Shown here: positions 18,241 to 26,821 of the stretch, piece after piece | Layout of the letters: each line of letters begins with the position of its first letter | How positions within the stretch are numbered: position 1 is the first letter of the stretch | Origin: an uncultured Porphyromonadaceae bacterium | GTDB lineage: Bacteria > Bacteroidota > Bacteroidia > Bacteroidales > Muribaculaceae | Assembly: GCA_947177185.1 (NCBI GenBank) | Contig: CAMWTJ010000007.1 | Span: forward strand, 29,791 to 93,790 | DNA: 64,000 nt | Direction: 5' to 3' | Notes under the pieces: generated by a model | What the model saw: only the letters and a program-made list of their open reading frames with translations | Databases searched by the model: none | Told to the model about the DNA's origin: nothing | Made by a program: the position numbers and the translations under genes

Positions 18241-18340
18241 GGAGAAGGAACTTGACGGCTCGATACTCGAACTCTGAAATTGTATCTCCCTGCGATACAA
18301 TTCTTACCGAAATTGGTACAACGTCAAGTTGCTTTCCTCC
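18241..18340. other. Unexplained foldable element upstream of the restriction-modification gene
   Basis: An outer 9-bp stem (AACTTGACG 18249-18257 with CGTCAAGTT 18322-18330, with partial pairing beyond it) encloses three hairpins: TCGA-tac-TCGA (18260-18270), a perfect 9-bp stem AATTGTATC/GATACAATT (18278-18286 with 18294-18302) and TACC/GGTA (18305-18308 with 18315-18318). The cloverleaf-like layout recalls a tRNA but no T-loop or anticodon pattern fits. It may be an RNA structure, a recombination site or coincidence. The remaining bases of the gap 18166-18581 hold a small palindrome (18190-18205), a 15-bp repeat and a promoter. Confidence 0.4.
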
Positions 18341-18355
18341 GGCGAGTGCCGCAAG

Positions 18356-18370
18356 ATTCGCGACTGCTGC
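18356..18370 (+). repeat. Left copy of a 15-bp direct repeat
   Basis: ATTCGCGACTGCTGC at 18356-18370 recurs identically at 21088-21102. The two copies bracket the 800-codon restriction-modification frame. Each lies roughly 50-70 bp upstream of a TAACTTTGCA promoter. Confidence 0.75.
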
Positions 18371-18438
18371 CGTGACTGCCGCTGACTCTACATACGAATT
18401 TTGATGGCTGTAAATTTCGCCGCCTCACTTAATTTTAT

Positions 18439-18446
18439 TAACTTTG
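18439..18446 (+). promoter_or_regulatory. -7 element before the restriction-modification gene
   Basis: TAACTTTG at 18439-18446. The predicted leader to the ATG at 18582 is about 130 nt, long for this genome. A GGAGG at 18564-18568 lies 13 nt before the ATG. Confidence 0.6.
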
Positions 18447-18581
18447 CAGTAGAAAAAATCTGTAAATGACCGTACAATAGCAAATAAATACGGCGAGAAC
18501 CGACAAAACTTTGGGAACTTCCGCGTAATCATACAGGCTTTGGTCAGCCTTCAGGTGCTACTCGGAGGTTTGCATTTTTTT

Positions 18582-20942
18582 ATGGCAGCAAAAAAATCAA
18601 AATATAGCATAAAGTTTCCTTTAGAAGCCTATACCCGTACTAAAATTGAGGACAGATTAAGGTCTCTTGATTTTAATATGGACGAAATGGACGCTAAATG
18701 CAACATTTTTAGGGAGCGTGCTAAATTTACATATCAAGATGATCTTCTTAACGGCAAAAATCCAGATTTTTTGGTTTATGAATCCGGCACAAGTCGTATT
18801 TTAGCTGTTATTGAAGCTAAACGACCTTCTGTTTCTTTGGATAATGCCATTTCACAAGCGATTGAATATTATGCTAATCCTCTTAATATTCCGATTGTTT
18901 TTGTATATAACTCTGGAGCTTTTTATGCTTGCACAAGAGATAGAGGCACCATTAAAATCGATAATATCGAACTAAATGATTTTGTAGACGAAAAAACTTT
19001 AATTCAATTAATTGAGGGCGATTTTGACATCGAAAGCGTTCCATCAGGTTTTTCAATCTCTCGTTCTGAACTTATTTCCAAATTCAAAAAAGCAAACACG
19101 CTTTTACGTAAAGCCGGTCTGCGAGATGGATATGAGCGTTTTTCTGTATTCTCCGACTTGATGTTCCTTAAACTCAAGAACGATTTTGATGATATTGGTG
19201 AGACCTCATCTTCAATTGATAAAATCTGTAACTGGAGGAAACTGATAGAAAAAACGCCAATTGTAATGGGCGCTGAAAACTTTCATATTGAAGATTCGGA
19301 AGTACAAACATATCTCGAAGATACTATTAAAAAGAAACTCCGTGAAGTTTATGGTGATGTCTTTGAATCCTCCCTTAACATCAAAGACGAAAATATTCTA
19401 ATTCAGTTAATTGAACTTATTGAAAGTATTCCATTTAAAGATGTTGATTCTGATGTTAAGGGCGATGCTTTTGAGTTCTTCCTAAGGAATGTTACAAATG
19501 GTAACAAGGACCTGGGTGAGTACTATACTCCTCGCCATATAGTTAAAATGATAATTAAACTTATCAACCCTGTATATGGCGAAAAAATATATGACCCGTG
19601 TTGTGGCACTGGTGGATTCCTTTTGGAGTGTTTTAAACATCTACGCACTAATACTGACATAACAATATATCCAGAAGATTCTCAGGAAGTTGTTGCAGAA
19701 AAAAAAGAAAAAAAAAGAGTTATTCGCGAAGAATCTATATTCGGTCGTGAAATTACCTCTACTGCTCGTATTGCCAAAATGAATATGATTCTTTTTGGCG
19801 ACGGACATACTCATATAAGACAAATGGATAGTCTTACTGAAGTTGTCAACGAAAAATACGATATTGTCGTTTCTAATATTCCATATTCTCAAAATAAATT
19901 AGAGAATGGTGCATTATACGACTTTCCTACAGATAAAGGGGATAGTTTGTTCATGCAACATATTTGGAAAGCTGTAAAAAAAGGAGGCAGAATGGCAGTT
20001 GTCGTTCCTGACCCATTTTTATATGGTGATGATACTTACGATATAAGGAAAAGAATTGTAGCTGAAAGCTCTCGTTTAATTGTTGTTTCTCTACCACGTG
20101 GTGTTTTTAATCCGTACACTCCAACAAAAACGAGCGTTTTGATTGCTTGGAAAAAAACAAACAATAGAGAGGTACTTACCGATATTTCTATGTATATCAT
20201 ACGAAATGATGGCTTTGAGCTCGGCGCTCGTAGACGTCCTCTTGCTGGTCAATCAGATTGCAATAAGTTTTTAATGGAATATAATCTTGATAAGAACCTA
20301 CGTAATTTTTCAGCTCCCAACTCTTTAGATGTGGTGTTAGATGATGTAATTAAACGTGACTACAATTTATTCCCGTTTAATTATATGGAACATTTACCCA
20401 TTTCTTCATCTGCACTTTCCCCTATAGGAAAGTACATTAAAGAGAGAAAAGAAAAGTTTAATATAGATTTCTTTGATAATGTTGATCAGGAATGTGTTAT
20501 TTTATCTGTAACTCAAAATGGCATATATTCAGGAGATTTCATTTCTGCATCTGAACTTAATGAATTGAACCAAAAATATAAACGTGTCTATCCTGGGGAT
20601 TTTTGCTATAATCCTCACCGAATTAATGTAGGTAGTATTGGTATTGTACCTAATATTGCAGAGTATATGTTTGTTTCTAATATATACCCGGTATTTCATA
20701 TTAATAATCAAAATGAATTACCTAATTACTATCTACTTAAACTGCTTAAGTGTCAGGAATATAGAACTATTATTAATGACTATTGTTTAGGTGGCGCTCG
20801 TGCTGATTTGAAACTAGATTGGCTTTCAAAAATTAAAGTTGAACTTCCTTCTACTGAAACGATTGAAACGACTACTGACCTTTCAGATAAGTTAGATCGA
20901 GCTTATAATGAGTATATGCGACTGCTCAAACAACTTTCATAG
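18582..20942 (+). CDS. Single-chain restriction-modification protein: PD-ExK nuclease, N6-adenine methyltransferase, specificity domain
   Basis: With the start at 18582 (MAAKKSKYSI) the product is 786 aa. Order: a type I HsdR-N-like nuclease domain with Asp62, Glu78 and Lys80 (PDFLVY, then IEAKRP); a helical bundle (about 155-310) like HsdM-N; an N6-adenine methyltransferase with GEYYTPRH (312-319), motif I DPCCGTGGF (338-346) and motif IV NIPY (432-435, where NPPY/F is usual); and one target-recognition half (about 595-786) like HsdS. No helicase or ATPase domain is present, so it should act as a type IIG-like enzyme cutting near its site rather than by translocation. AT-rich composition and codon use differ sharply from the neighbours, so it was acquired. 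Solitary: no separate R, M or S genes flank it. Confidence 0.85.
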   Translation: MAAKKSKYSIKFPLEAYTRTKIEDRLRSLDFNMDEMDAKCNIFRERAKFTYQDDLLNGKNPDFLVYESGTSRILAVIEAKRPSVSLDNAISQAIEYYANPLNIPIVFVYNSGAFYACTRDRGTIKIDNIELNDFVDEKTLIQLIEGDFDIESVPSGFSISRSELISKFKKANTLLRKAGLRDGYERFSVFSDLMFLKLKNDFDDIGETSSSIDKICNWRKLIEKTPIVMGAENFHIEDSEVQTYLEDTIKKKLREVYGDVFESSLNIKDENILIQLIELIESIPFKDVDSDVKGDAFEFFLRNVTNGNKDLGEYYTPRHIVKMIIKLINPVYGEKIYDPCCGTGGFLLECFKHLRTNTDITIYPEDSQEVVAEKKEKKRVIREESIFGREITSTARIAKMNMILFGDGHTHIRQMDSLTEVVNEKYDIVVSNIPYSQNKLENGALYDFPTDKGDSLFMQHIWKAVKKGGRMAVVVPDPFLYGDDTYDIRKRIVAESSRLIVVSLPRGVFNPYTPTKTSVLIAWKKTNNREVLTDISMYIIRNDGFELGARRRPLAGQSDCNKFLMEYNLDKNLRNFSAPNSLDVVLDDVIKRDYNLFPFNYMEHLPISSSALSPIGKYIKERKEKFNIDFFDNVDQECVILSVTQNGIYSGDFISASELNELNQKYKRVYPGDFCYNPHRINVGSIGIVPNIAEYMFVSNIYPVFHINNQNELPNYYLLKLLKCQEYRTIINDYCLGGARADLKLDWLSKIKVELPSTETIETTTDLSDKLDRAYNEYMRLLKQLS

Positions 20943-21087
20943 TATTAAATTTTTCCAGTAGTTTCTTTTTGAGTGTTGCGGCGCCGCCTCTGCGCTTTCG
21001 TGAATCAAACCTATGGTCTTGATCATTCGGCTTCAATAGCATAACGCATTATTATAGACTACTATTATTTAAGTACTTACGACGGCA

Positions 21088-21102
21088 ATTCGCGACTGCT
21101 GC
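21088..21102 (+). repeat. Right copy of a 15-bp direct repeat
   Basis: Identical to 18356-18370. It lies 145 bp after the stop of the restriction-modification gene and 53 bp before the TAACTTTG box of the truncated gene. Confidence 0.75.
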
Positions 21103-21155
21103 ATCTTCCGTGTCAACGACTGCGAAGTGTTTGTTGATACTTTGCCGATAATATG

Positions 21156-21163
21156 TAACTTTG
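21156..21163 (+). promoter_or_regulatory. -7 element before the truncated FGSN gene
   Basis: TAACTTTG at 21156-21163, about 24 nt before the ATG at 21192 if start is near 21168. Confidence 0.55.
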
Positions 21164-21191
21164 CATAAACAAAGAAAGAAATAATTAGTTA

Positions 21192-21305
21192 ATGCAAAAT
21201 ACACATCATAATAATTCGTCAATCACTCCTGAAATTGTACCTGAGAAGTTACCACGTGATTCCATTTTCGTGTTCGGTAGCAATATTCAAGGTGCTTGTT
21301 TTTGA
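21192..21305 (+). pseudogene. Truncated N-terminus of an FGSN-motif phage-like protein
   Basis: A 37-codon frame with its own promoter and a plausible start. Residues 11-35 read like the conserved N-terminus of a family of phage and Bacteroidota proteins of unknown function (ITPE, then IFVFGSNIQGA); complete members continue with a His-Gly-Ala-Gly-rich segment. Here the frame leaves the family after Ala35 and stops at once. It looks like the left end of a gene whose remainder was lost by deletion or recombination. The 144 bp after it (21306-21449) are AT-rich and hold no coding signal; CGCAATT (21381-21387) and AATTGCG (21417-21423) form a small inverted repeat there. Confidence 0.6.
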
Positions 21306-21449
21306 CCTAAATCGACCCCGTTTTTCAGTATTAGTTAACGCCCGAGAGATGCGATGATAAGGTGTTTTTATTGATTGTTACGCAATTTATCACACAAAAA
21401 TCCGATTATTAAACTGAATTGCGACAAATTACCGCACAGGCCCTTTCGA

Positions 21450-21481
21450 TTTGGCATATTGCAGGCAATTCGTTATCTTTG
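21450..21481 (+). promoter_or_regulatory. Promoter of the ABC exporter operon
   Basis: TTTG (21450-21453), 20-bp spacer, TATCTTTG (21474-21481): a near-ideal Bacteroidota promoter, 22 bp before the ATG at 21504. Confidence 0.8.
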
Positions 21482-21503
21482 CACGGTATAACAAAGTGCA
21501 AAT

Positions 21504-23342
21504 ATGAAAGATTTCTGGTCGCTGCTGCGACGTTTCGTACCTCCATATAAAAAGTATCTGGCGCTGAATATATTGTTCAATATTCTTGCCGCCGTACTCA
21601 CGCTTTTCTCTTTCGCGTTGATAGTACCTATACTTGAGATGCTTTTCGGAATCACCGAGGGGCATTACGAATACATGGCCATCGGCGACGCCGGCATCAA
21701 GGAAGTTGTGGTAAATGATTTTTACTATTTCACACAGCAGTCCATTGCGCACTTCGGCCCGAGTTACACACTGGCCCTTCTGGCTGCGGCTCTTGTGTTC
21801 ATGACGGGTCTGAAGACGGGAGCCACATACCTTAGTTCGTATTTTATCATACCTTTGCGTTCCGGCATAGTGCGCGACATACGTAATTTCGTGTACGATA
21901 AAATCACGGTGCTGCCGGTGTCGTTTTTCACCACCGAACGCAAGGGCGATATCATGGCGCGCATGAGCGGCGACGTGGCAGAGATAGAGAATTCGGTGAT
22001 GGCATCGCTCGACATGATGTTCAAGAATCCCGTGATGATTATAGTGTGCATTACGGCCATGATAGTGATTTCGTGGCAACTCACACTGTTTGTGTTTATT
22101 CTGCTTCCTTTCGCCGGCTTTCTTATGGGCAATGTGGGGAAGAAGCTGAAGCGCAAATCGCTTGAAGGTCAGACCCAGTGGGGCGTGCTTATGGCCAATA
22201 TTGAAGAAACTCTCGGAGGGCTGCGCATAGTCAAAGCCTTCAATGCCGAAGAGAAAGTGCGCCGCCGTTTCCATCGCGAGAATCAGGAGTTTTACCGTCT
22301 TAGCAACAAGATAGCGCGACGTCAGTCGCTTGCGCATCCTATGAGCGAGTTTCTCGGCACGGCTGCCATAGCCATCGTGCTGTGGTTTGGCGGATCGCTG
22401 ATTCTGTCGGGCTATTCTTCCATGAACGCGGCGTCGTTCATATATTATATGGTGATTTTCTACTCCATAATAAATCCGGCGAAAGATTTGTCCAAAGCGG
22501 CCTACAGCATACAGAAAGGACTTGCCTCCATGCAACGTGTGGATGTGATTCTCGGAGCGGAGAATCCAATCCGCGACCCCGAGGAACCTGCGGAGCTTCC
22601 CGAACGCCTTGGCTCCATCGACTACCGCGACGTATGCTTCAGCTATGGCACACATCGCGTGATAAACGATGTGAGTCTGCACATACCTGCGGGGGCTACG
22701 GTGGCTCTGGTGGGGCAGAGCGGCTCCGGCAAAAGCACGCTGGCCGACCTGTTGCCACGCTTCTACGATGTGGAGCGTGGAAGCATAACCATAGACGGCA
22801 CCGACGTGCGCCGGCTGCGGGTGCACGACCTGCGCTCGCTTATGGGCAACGTCAACCAGGAAGCAATCCTCTTCAACGACACGTTCTATAACAATATCAC
22901 CTTCGGCGTGGAAGACGCCACGATGGAACAGGTGGAAGCCGCTGCTAAAATAGCCAACGCGCACGATTTTATTATGGATTCCGAACAGGGATATCAGACC
23001 GTAATCGGCGACCGCGGCTGCCGCCTGTCCGGCGGACAGCGGCAGCGCATCAGCATAGCGCGCGCCATACTCAAGAACCCTGCGGTGCTCATACTCGACG
23101 AAGCCACATCGGCCCTCGACACCGAAAGCGAGGTTCTGGTGCAGCAGGCGCTCGAGCGGCTCATGAAAGACCGCACGACGATAGTGATAGCCCACCGCCT
23201 GAGCACGATTCGCAATGCGTCCATGATTTGTGTGCTGCACGAGGGTCGTATAGTAGAACGCGGCACCCACGACGAATTGATGGCTAAAGGCGGCTACTAC
23301 AAGCGGCTTGTAGACATGCAGAATATAGATTCCGACCGATGA
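21504..23342 (+). CDS. MsbA-like ABC exporter (fused permease and ATPase)
   Basis: A 612-aa half-transporter: six membrane helices in the first 330 residues, then an ATP-binding cassette with Walker A GQSGSGKST, signature LSGGQRQR and Walker B with LILDEATSALD. It is the type that flips lipid A or exports lipids and peptides; MsbA is the nearest well-known example but substrate cannot be read from sequence. It heads an operon with two glycosyltransferases (ATGA overlaps), which favours an envelope-glycolipid role. Confidence 0.88.
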   Translation: MKDFWSLLRRFVPPYKKYLALNILFNILAAVLTLFSFALIVPILEMLFGITEGHYEYMAIGDAGIKEVVVNDFYYFTQQSIAHFGPSYTLALLAAALVFMTGLKTGATYLSSYFIIPLRSGIVRDIRNFVYDKITVLPVSFFTTERKGDIMARMSGDVAEIENSVMASLDMMFKNPVMIIVCITAMIVISWQLTLFVFILLPFAGFLMGNVGKKLKRKSLEGQTQWGVLMANIEETLGGLRIVKAFNAEEKVRRRFHRENQEFYRLSNKIARRQSLAHPMSEFLGTAAIAIVLWFGGSLILSGYSSMNAASFIYYMVIFYSIINPAKDLSKAAYSIQKGLASMQRVDVILGAENPIRDPEEPAELPERLGSIDYRDVCFSYGTHRVINDVSLHIPAGATVALVGQSGSGKSTLADLLPRFYDVERGSITIDGTDVRRLRVHDLRSLMGNVNQEAILFNDTFYNNITFGVEDATMEQVEAAAKIANAHDFIMDSEQGYQTVIGDRGCRLSGGQRQRISIARAILKNPAVLILDEATSALDTESEVLVQQALERLMKDRTTIVIAHRLSTIRNASMICVLHEGRIVERGTHDELMAKGGYYKRLVDMQNIDSDR

Positions 23343-24247
23343 CGACTCCGCGTCTTACGATAGTGATTCCGGCGCACAACCGCGAACAGGTGCTGAAGCG
23401 AACGCTCGATTCGGTGGCTGCGCAGGAGTTGCGCCCGCTGGCGGTGCTGCTTGTCGACAACGGCTCGTCGGACTCCACGCTCGCCGTGATGCGCGAGTGG
23501 GCCGCGAGTGACCACGGACTCGACGTGCGCGTGCTTCAGGAATCAAAGCCCGGAGCGGCGGCGGCCAGGAATCGCGGACTCTCGGAGGTGCACACGGAGT
23601 GGACCATGTTTTTTGATTCCGACGACACCATGCGCTCCGACCATTGCAAGCGGGCTCTTGAAGCGGCCGACGGCGTCGACCTGGTGGGCTGGAACGTGCT
23701 CATGCACTTTGACGACGGCACATCTGCTGTCAAGAAATTTTATTGCAGCGACGCGCAGTATCACTCGCTGTTTCACGGTTCGACAGCCACACAGCGCTAT
23801 ATGGCGCGCACGGATTTGTTTCGCCGTGCAGGCGGATGGGACGACGGTGTGCGCTACTGGGACGACATCGAGTTGGGAGCGCGCCTTTTGGAGCTGAATC
23901 CGCGCATGCGCCATGCGGGCAAAGAGCTGACGGTGGATGTGTTTGCCTCTGCCCATTCCATCACCGGCGCGCGGTATAGCGACCGCGTGGATGTGGCCTC
24001 CACGGCACTGGAGCATATCGGCCGCACTCTCGGGCCCGGCCGGGCTGCATATATCGGCCTGAAAACGGCCATACTCGCCGGCGACTGCCGGCGCGAAGGT
24101 GCGGCTGCGGCCGCAGCAGAACTGATGGAGCATGTGCGGCGCACTACGCAATCAAGCTTCATGCGCATGCTGCTGCGCGCCGCATATCTGTATCAGGCGG
24201 CAGGCGGCCGTGCCACTGCAAGAATATTACGAGCGTTTATGCCATGA
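23339..24247 (+). CDS. Family 2 glycosyltransferase
   Basis: A 302-aa GT-A enzyme: LTIVIPAHNREQVLKRTLDS at the N-terminus, a FFDSDDTM motif (DxD-type, about residue 92) that binds the metal-nucleotide sugar, and WDDIELGARL further on. No membrane segment, so cytoplasmic or peripheral. Overlaps the ABC exporter and the next glycosyltransferase by 4 nt each. Sugar specificity unknown; it probably acts on a surface polysaccharide or lipid core. Confidence 0.88.
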   Translation: MTTPRLTIVIPAHNREQVLKRTLDSVAAQELRPLAVLLVDNGSSDSTLAVMREWAASDHGLDVRVLQESKPGAAAARNRGLSEVHTEWTMFFDSDDTMRSDHCKRALEAADGVDLVGWNVLMHFDDGTSAVKKFYCSDAQYHSLFHGSTATQRYMARTDLFRRAGGWDDGVRYWDDIELGARLLELNPRMRHAGKELTVDVFASAHSITGARYSDRVDVASTALEHIGRTLGPGRAAYIGLKTAILAGDCRREGAAAAAAELMEHVRRTTQSSFMRMLLRAAYLYQAAGGRATARILRAFMP

Positions 24248-25263
24248 CAGCCACTAATACGCCGCTGGTTTCAGTAATAGTGCTCAGCTACAACAGCGCA
24301 GACACCATAGAGCAGGCTCTCGATTCGGTGCTTGCGCAACGATGCACATTCGGAGTGGAGGTGCTGGTGGGCGACGACGGCTCGTCGGACGGCACACAGC
24401 GTATACTGCGCCGCTACGCCGACCGTTATCCCGACGCTGTGCGGCTGCTGCTCTCTGCCGAAAACAGGGGAGTGCAGGCCAACTATTTCGACTGCCTTGA
24501 GGCGGCCCGCGGCGAATTTATAGCCGATTGTGCGGGCGATGACTACTGGTGTGGCACCGAACGTCTGCAGCGACTTGTCGACGCGTTCACGGCCGCTCCG
24601 CAGGCCGTGGCCTCGTTTTCCGACTGGCAGTGTCTGCATGTGGCCGACGGCAGTCTGACTGACGCCGCTCCGCGCCTCTGCCGCAATGTGGCCCGCGGAG
24701 AAATGTTGCTGCCGCTGCTCGCCAGCTGCAGTTCGCCGGCATGGCATCTGAGTGCGTCGGTATTCCGCAAGGCGGCAGTTATGCCTGACTATGAGCGCCG
24801 CCGCGACTCTCTGTACTGCAACGCCGCGTATGCCTGTGAAGACCTGCAGGTGATGGCGGCCCTCGCCGATGCGGGACCGATGGTGTATGTGCCTGGACCG
24901 ACACTTGTGTACCGTGTGGGACACGCCGCTGCCATCACTTCGGCCTCCGACGCCGGACGCGCAGCGCGCTTTGCGCTGTCGTCGCTCGCGCTTGTGAGAG
25001 CTCTTGCGCAGCGCTTCGGCCTTGCGGCCCACCCGGATGTGGCGGCGCGCATCGCCGTGCTGTGCCGTTTTGCGCTCTCGCAGGCAGCATTATCGGGCGA
25101 CAGCGGTTTGGCAAGGCGTGCAGCCGGCGAGTGCGGGCAGGTGAGCGGACTCCCGTTGCCCACGCGCATGTTGCGCTTCGCGCTGTCGGTGCCCGGTGGC
25201 CCGAGGATGGTGCTGGCACTGAAAACTCTGAAAAGTTACGCGAAAAAGCGGGAAAATAGATAA
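24244..25263 (+). CDS. Family 2 glycosyltransferase
   Basis: A 339-aa GT2 protein with VSVIVLSYNSADTIEQALDS at residues 9-28, GDDGSSDGTQ and a CAGDDYW motif near 98 as the metal-binding DxD equivalent. It differs clearly from its upstream partner, so the two are not a recent tandem duplication. It ends the exporter/glycosyltransferase set; udk begins 55 nt later with its own weak -7 box. Confidence 0.87.
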   Translation: MTATNTPLVSVIVLSYNSADTIEQALDSVLAQRCTFGVEVLVGDDGSSDGTQRILRRYADRYPDAVRLLLSAENRGVQANYFDCLEAARGEFIADCAGDDYWCGTERLQRLVDAFTAAPQAVASFSDWQCLHVADGSLTDAAPRLCRNVARGEMLLPLLASCSSPAWHLSASVFRKAAVMPDYERRRDSLYCNAAYACEDLQVMAALADAGPMVYVPGPTLVYRVGHAAAITSASDAGRAARFALSSLALVRALAQRFGLAAHPDVAARIAVLCRFALSQAALSGDSGLARRAAGECGQVSGLPLPTRMLRFALSVPGGPRMVLALKTLKSYAKKRENR

Positions 25264-25271
25264 AAAATTAG

Positions 25272-25279
25272 TAATTTCG
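25272..25279 (+). promoter_or_regulatory. Possible -7 element before udk
   Basis: TAATTTCG at 25272-25279 differs from TAnnTTTG at one base. It would give a leader of about 34 nt. Confidence 0.35.
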
Positions 25280-25318
25280 CAAAAACAATCAATTACAACC
25301 ACTAATCAAGCTCGCGCA

Positions 25319-25933
25319 ATGCTAATAATCGGTATAGCCGGTGGCACCGGAAGCGGTAAGACCACCGTAGTAAACAAGATTATAAATTCCTTGTCGAAAG
25401 GCGAAGTAGCCGTGCTTCGTCAGGATTCCTATTATAAAGACTCAAGCCATATCCCGCCCGAATTGCGCAGCAAAATCAATTTCGACGAACCCGATGCCAT
25501 AGAGTGGCCGCTGCTTGTGAGCCACCTGCGCGAGCTCAAGCAGGGCAAGACCATACAGATGCCCACCTACAGCTATCTCTCGTGCACGCGTCAGCCCGAA
25601 ACGGTGCCGGTGGAGCCGCACGAGGTTGTGATAGTGGAAGGCATACTCGTGCTCACCGACCCCGAACTGCGCGACATGCTCGATGTGAAAGTATTTGTCG
25701 ACGCCGATGCCGACGACCGCCTTATACGTGTGATAGCGCGCGACTGCATAGAGCGCGGACGCACGCCGCAGATGGTGATAGACCGCTATCAGGATGTGCT
25801 CAAGCCCATGCATCTGCAGCACATCGAACCGTGCAAGCGTTTTGCCGACCTGATCATACCGCAGGGCGGAAACAATACGGTGGCCATCGGCCTGCTCACA
25901 GACTACATAGAGAGCCGACTCCGCAAAAACTGA
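25319..25933 (+). CDS. udk: Uridine kinase
   Basis: Phosphorylates uridine and cytidine in pyrimidine salvage. The 204-aa protein has the P-loop GGTGSGKTT at 8-16, the YKDSS segment and the RDCIERGRT motif typical of Udk. Full length. lptB follows after 12 nt, so the two are probably co-transcribed. Confidence 0.94.
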   Translation: MLIIGIAGGTGSGKTTVVNKIINSLSKGEVAVLRQDSYYKDSSHIPPELRSKINFDEPDAIEWPLLVSHLRELKQGKTIQMPTYSYLSCTRQPETVPVEPHEVVIVEGILVLTDPELRDMLDVKVFVDADADDRLIRVIARDCIERGRTPQMVIDRYQDVLKPMHLQHIEPCKRFADLIIPQGGNNTVAIGLLTDYIESRLRKN

Positions 25934-25945
25934 TATACCGGCCTT

Positions 25946-26809
25946 ATGGGATTTGTGTTTAACCTCGACCGCATGCAGCATAGCTCAAGTTCGGAGGAGA
26001 TACCCGCCCCCGAGTTTCCGAGTGCGCCCGAACCGCCGGCCGAAACCGGCAGCGACGAAAAGTCCTCGGAACTGGTGCTCCGAACCGACAATCTTGTGAA
26101 GAAATATGGCAAACGCACGGTCGTGAACCATGTCAACATTGAGGTGCGTCAGGGCGAGATTGTGGGTTTGCTCGGTCCCAATGGCGCGGGAAAGACCACC
26201 ACGTTCTACATGACCGTCGGCCTTATACAGGCCAACGAAGGACAGATTTTCCTCGGCAATCAGAACATAACGAAATACCCCGTGTACAAACGTGCTCAGA
26301 ACGGCATCGGATATCTTGCCCAGGAGCCGTCGGTGTTTCGTAAACTCAGTGTCGAGGACAATATCCGCGCGGTGTTGCAGATGACACGCCACACACGCGA
26401 CGAGCAAAGTGAGATACTTGAAAATCTTCTCACGGAATTCAATCTGCAGAAGGTGCGGCGCAATCTCGGCGACCAGCTGAGCGGCGGCGAGCGGCGGCGA
26501 ACGGAAATAGCGCGATGCCTGGCCATCGACCCCAAGTTCATAATGCTCGACGAGCCTTTTGCCGGCGTCGACCCCATAGCCGTGGAGGATATTCAGGGCG
26601 TAGTGTATAAGCTGAAGGAAAAGAACATAGGCATACTTATCACCGACCACAACGCACCTGAAACGCTCAGTATCACCGACCGTGCTTATCTGCTGTTCGA
26701 CGGCAGAATCCTGTTCCAGGGCACATCGGAAGAACTTGCCGAGAATCCCGTGGTGCGCGAAAAATATCTTGGGCGCAACTTTATATTCCGCCGCAAGCAA
26801 CTCGACTGA
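25946..26809 (+). CDS. lptB: LPS export ABC ATPase LptB
   Basis: ATPase of the LptB2FG complex that extracts lipopolysaccharide from the inner membrane. The 287-aa protein has Walker A GPNGAGKTT, signature LSGGERRR, Walker B with MLDEPFAGVDP, and the LptB-type YLAQEPSVFRKLSVEDNI stretch. An extra Pro/Glu/Ser-rich N-terminus of about 45 residues precedes the cassette; an alternative ATG at 25973 would shorten it by 9. lptC, lptF and lptG are not in the window. Confidence 0.92.
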   Translation: MGFVFNLDRMQHSSSSEEIPAPEFPSAPEPPAETGSDEKSSELVLRTDNLVKKYGKRTVVNHVNIEVRQGEIVGLLGPNGAGKTTTFYMTVGLIQANEGQIFLGNQNITKYPVYKRAQNGIGYLAQEPSVFRKLSVEDNIRAVLQMTRHTRDEQSEILENLLTEFNLQKVRRNLGDQLSGGERRRTEIARCLAIDPKFIMLDEPFAGVDPIAVEDIQGVVYKLKEKNIGILITDHNAPETLSITDRAYLLFDGRILFQGTSEELAENPVVREKYLGRNFIFRRKQLD

Positions 26810-26821
26810 TATTTCGGGGCC

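Noticed and set aside
18249..18330. A degenerate tRNA in the island leader
   Set aside because: The arrangement is cloverleaf-like but the middle stem is 9 bp, there is no TTCGA T-loop and no D-loop GG; it does not fit a tRNA.
18582..20942. A type I or BREX system
   Set aside because: No HsdR helicase, separate HsdS, PglZ, BrxC or other partner genes flank the gene; only the single fused protein is present.
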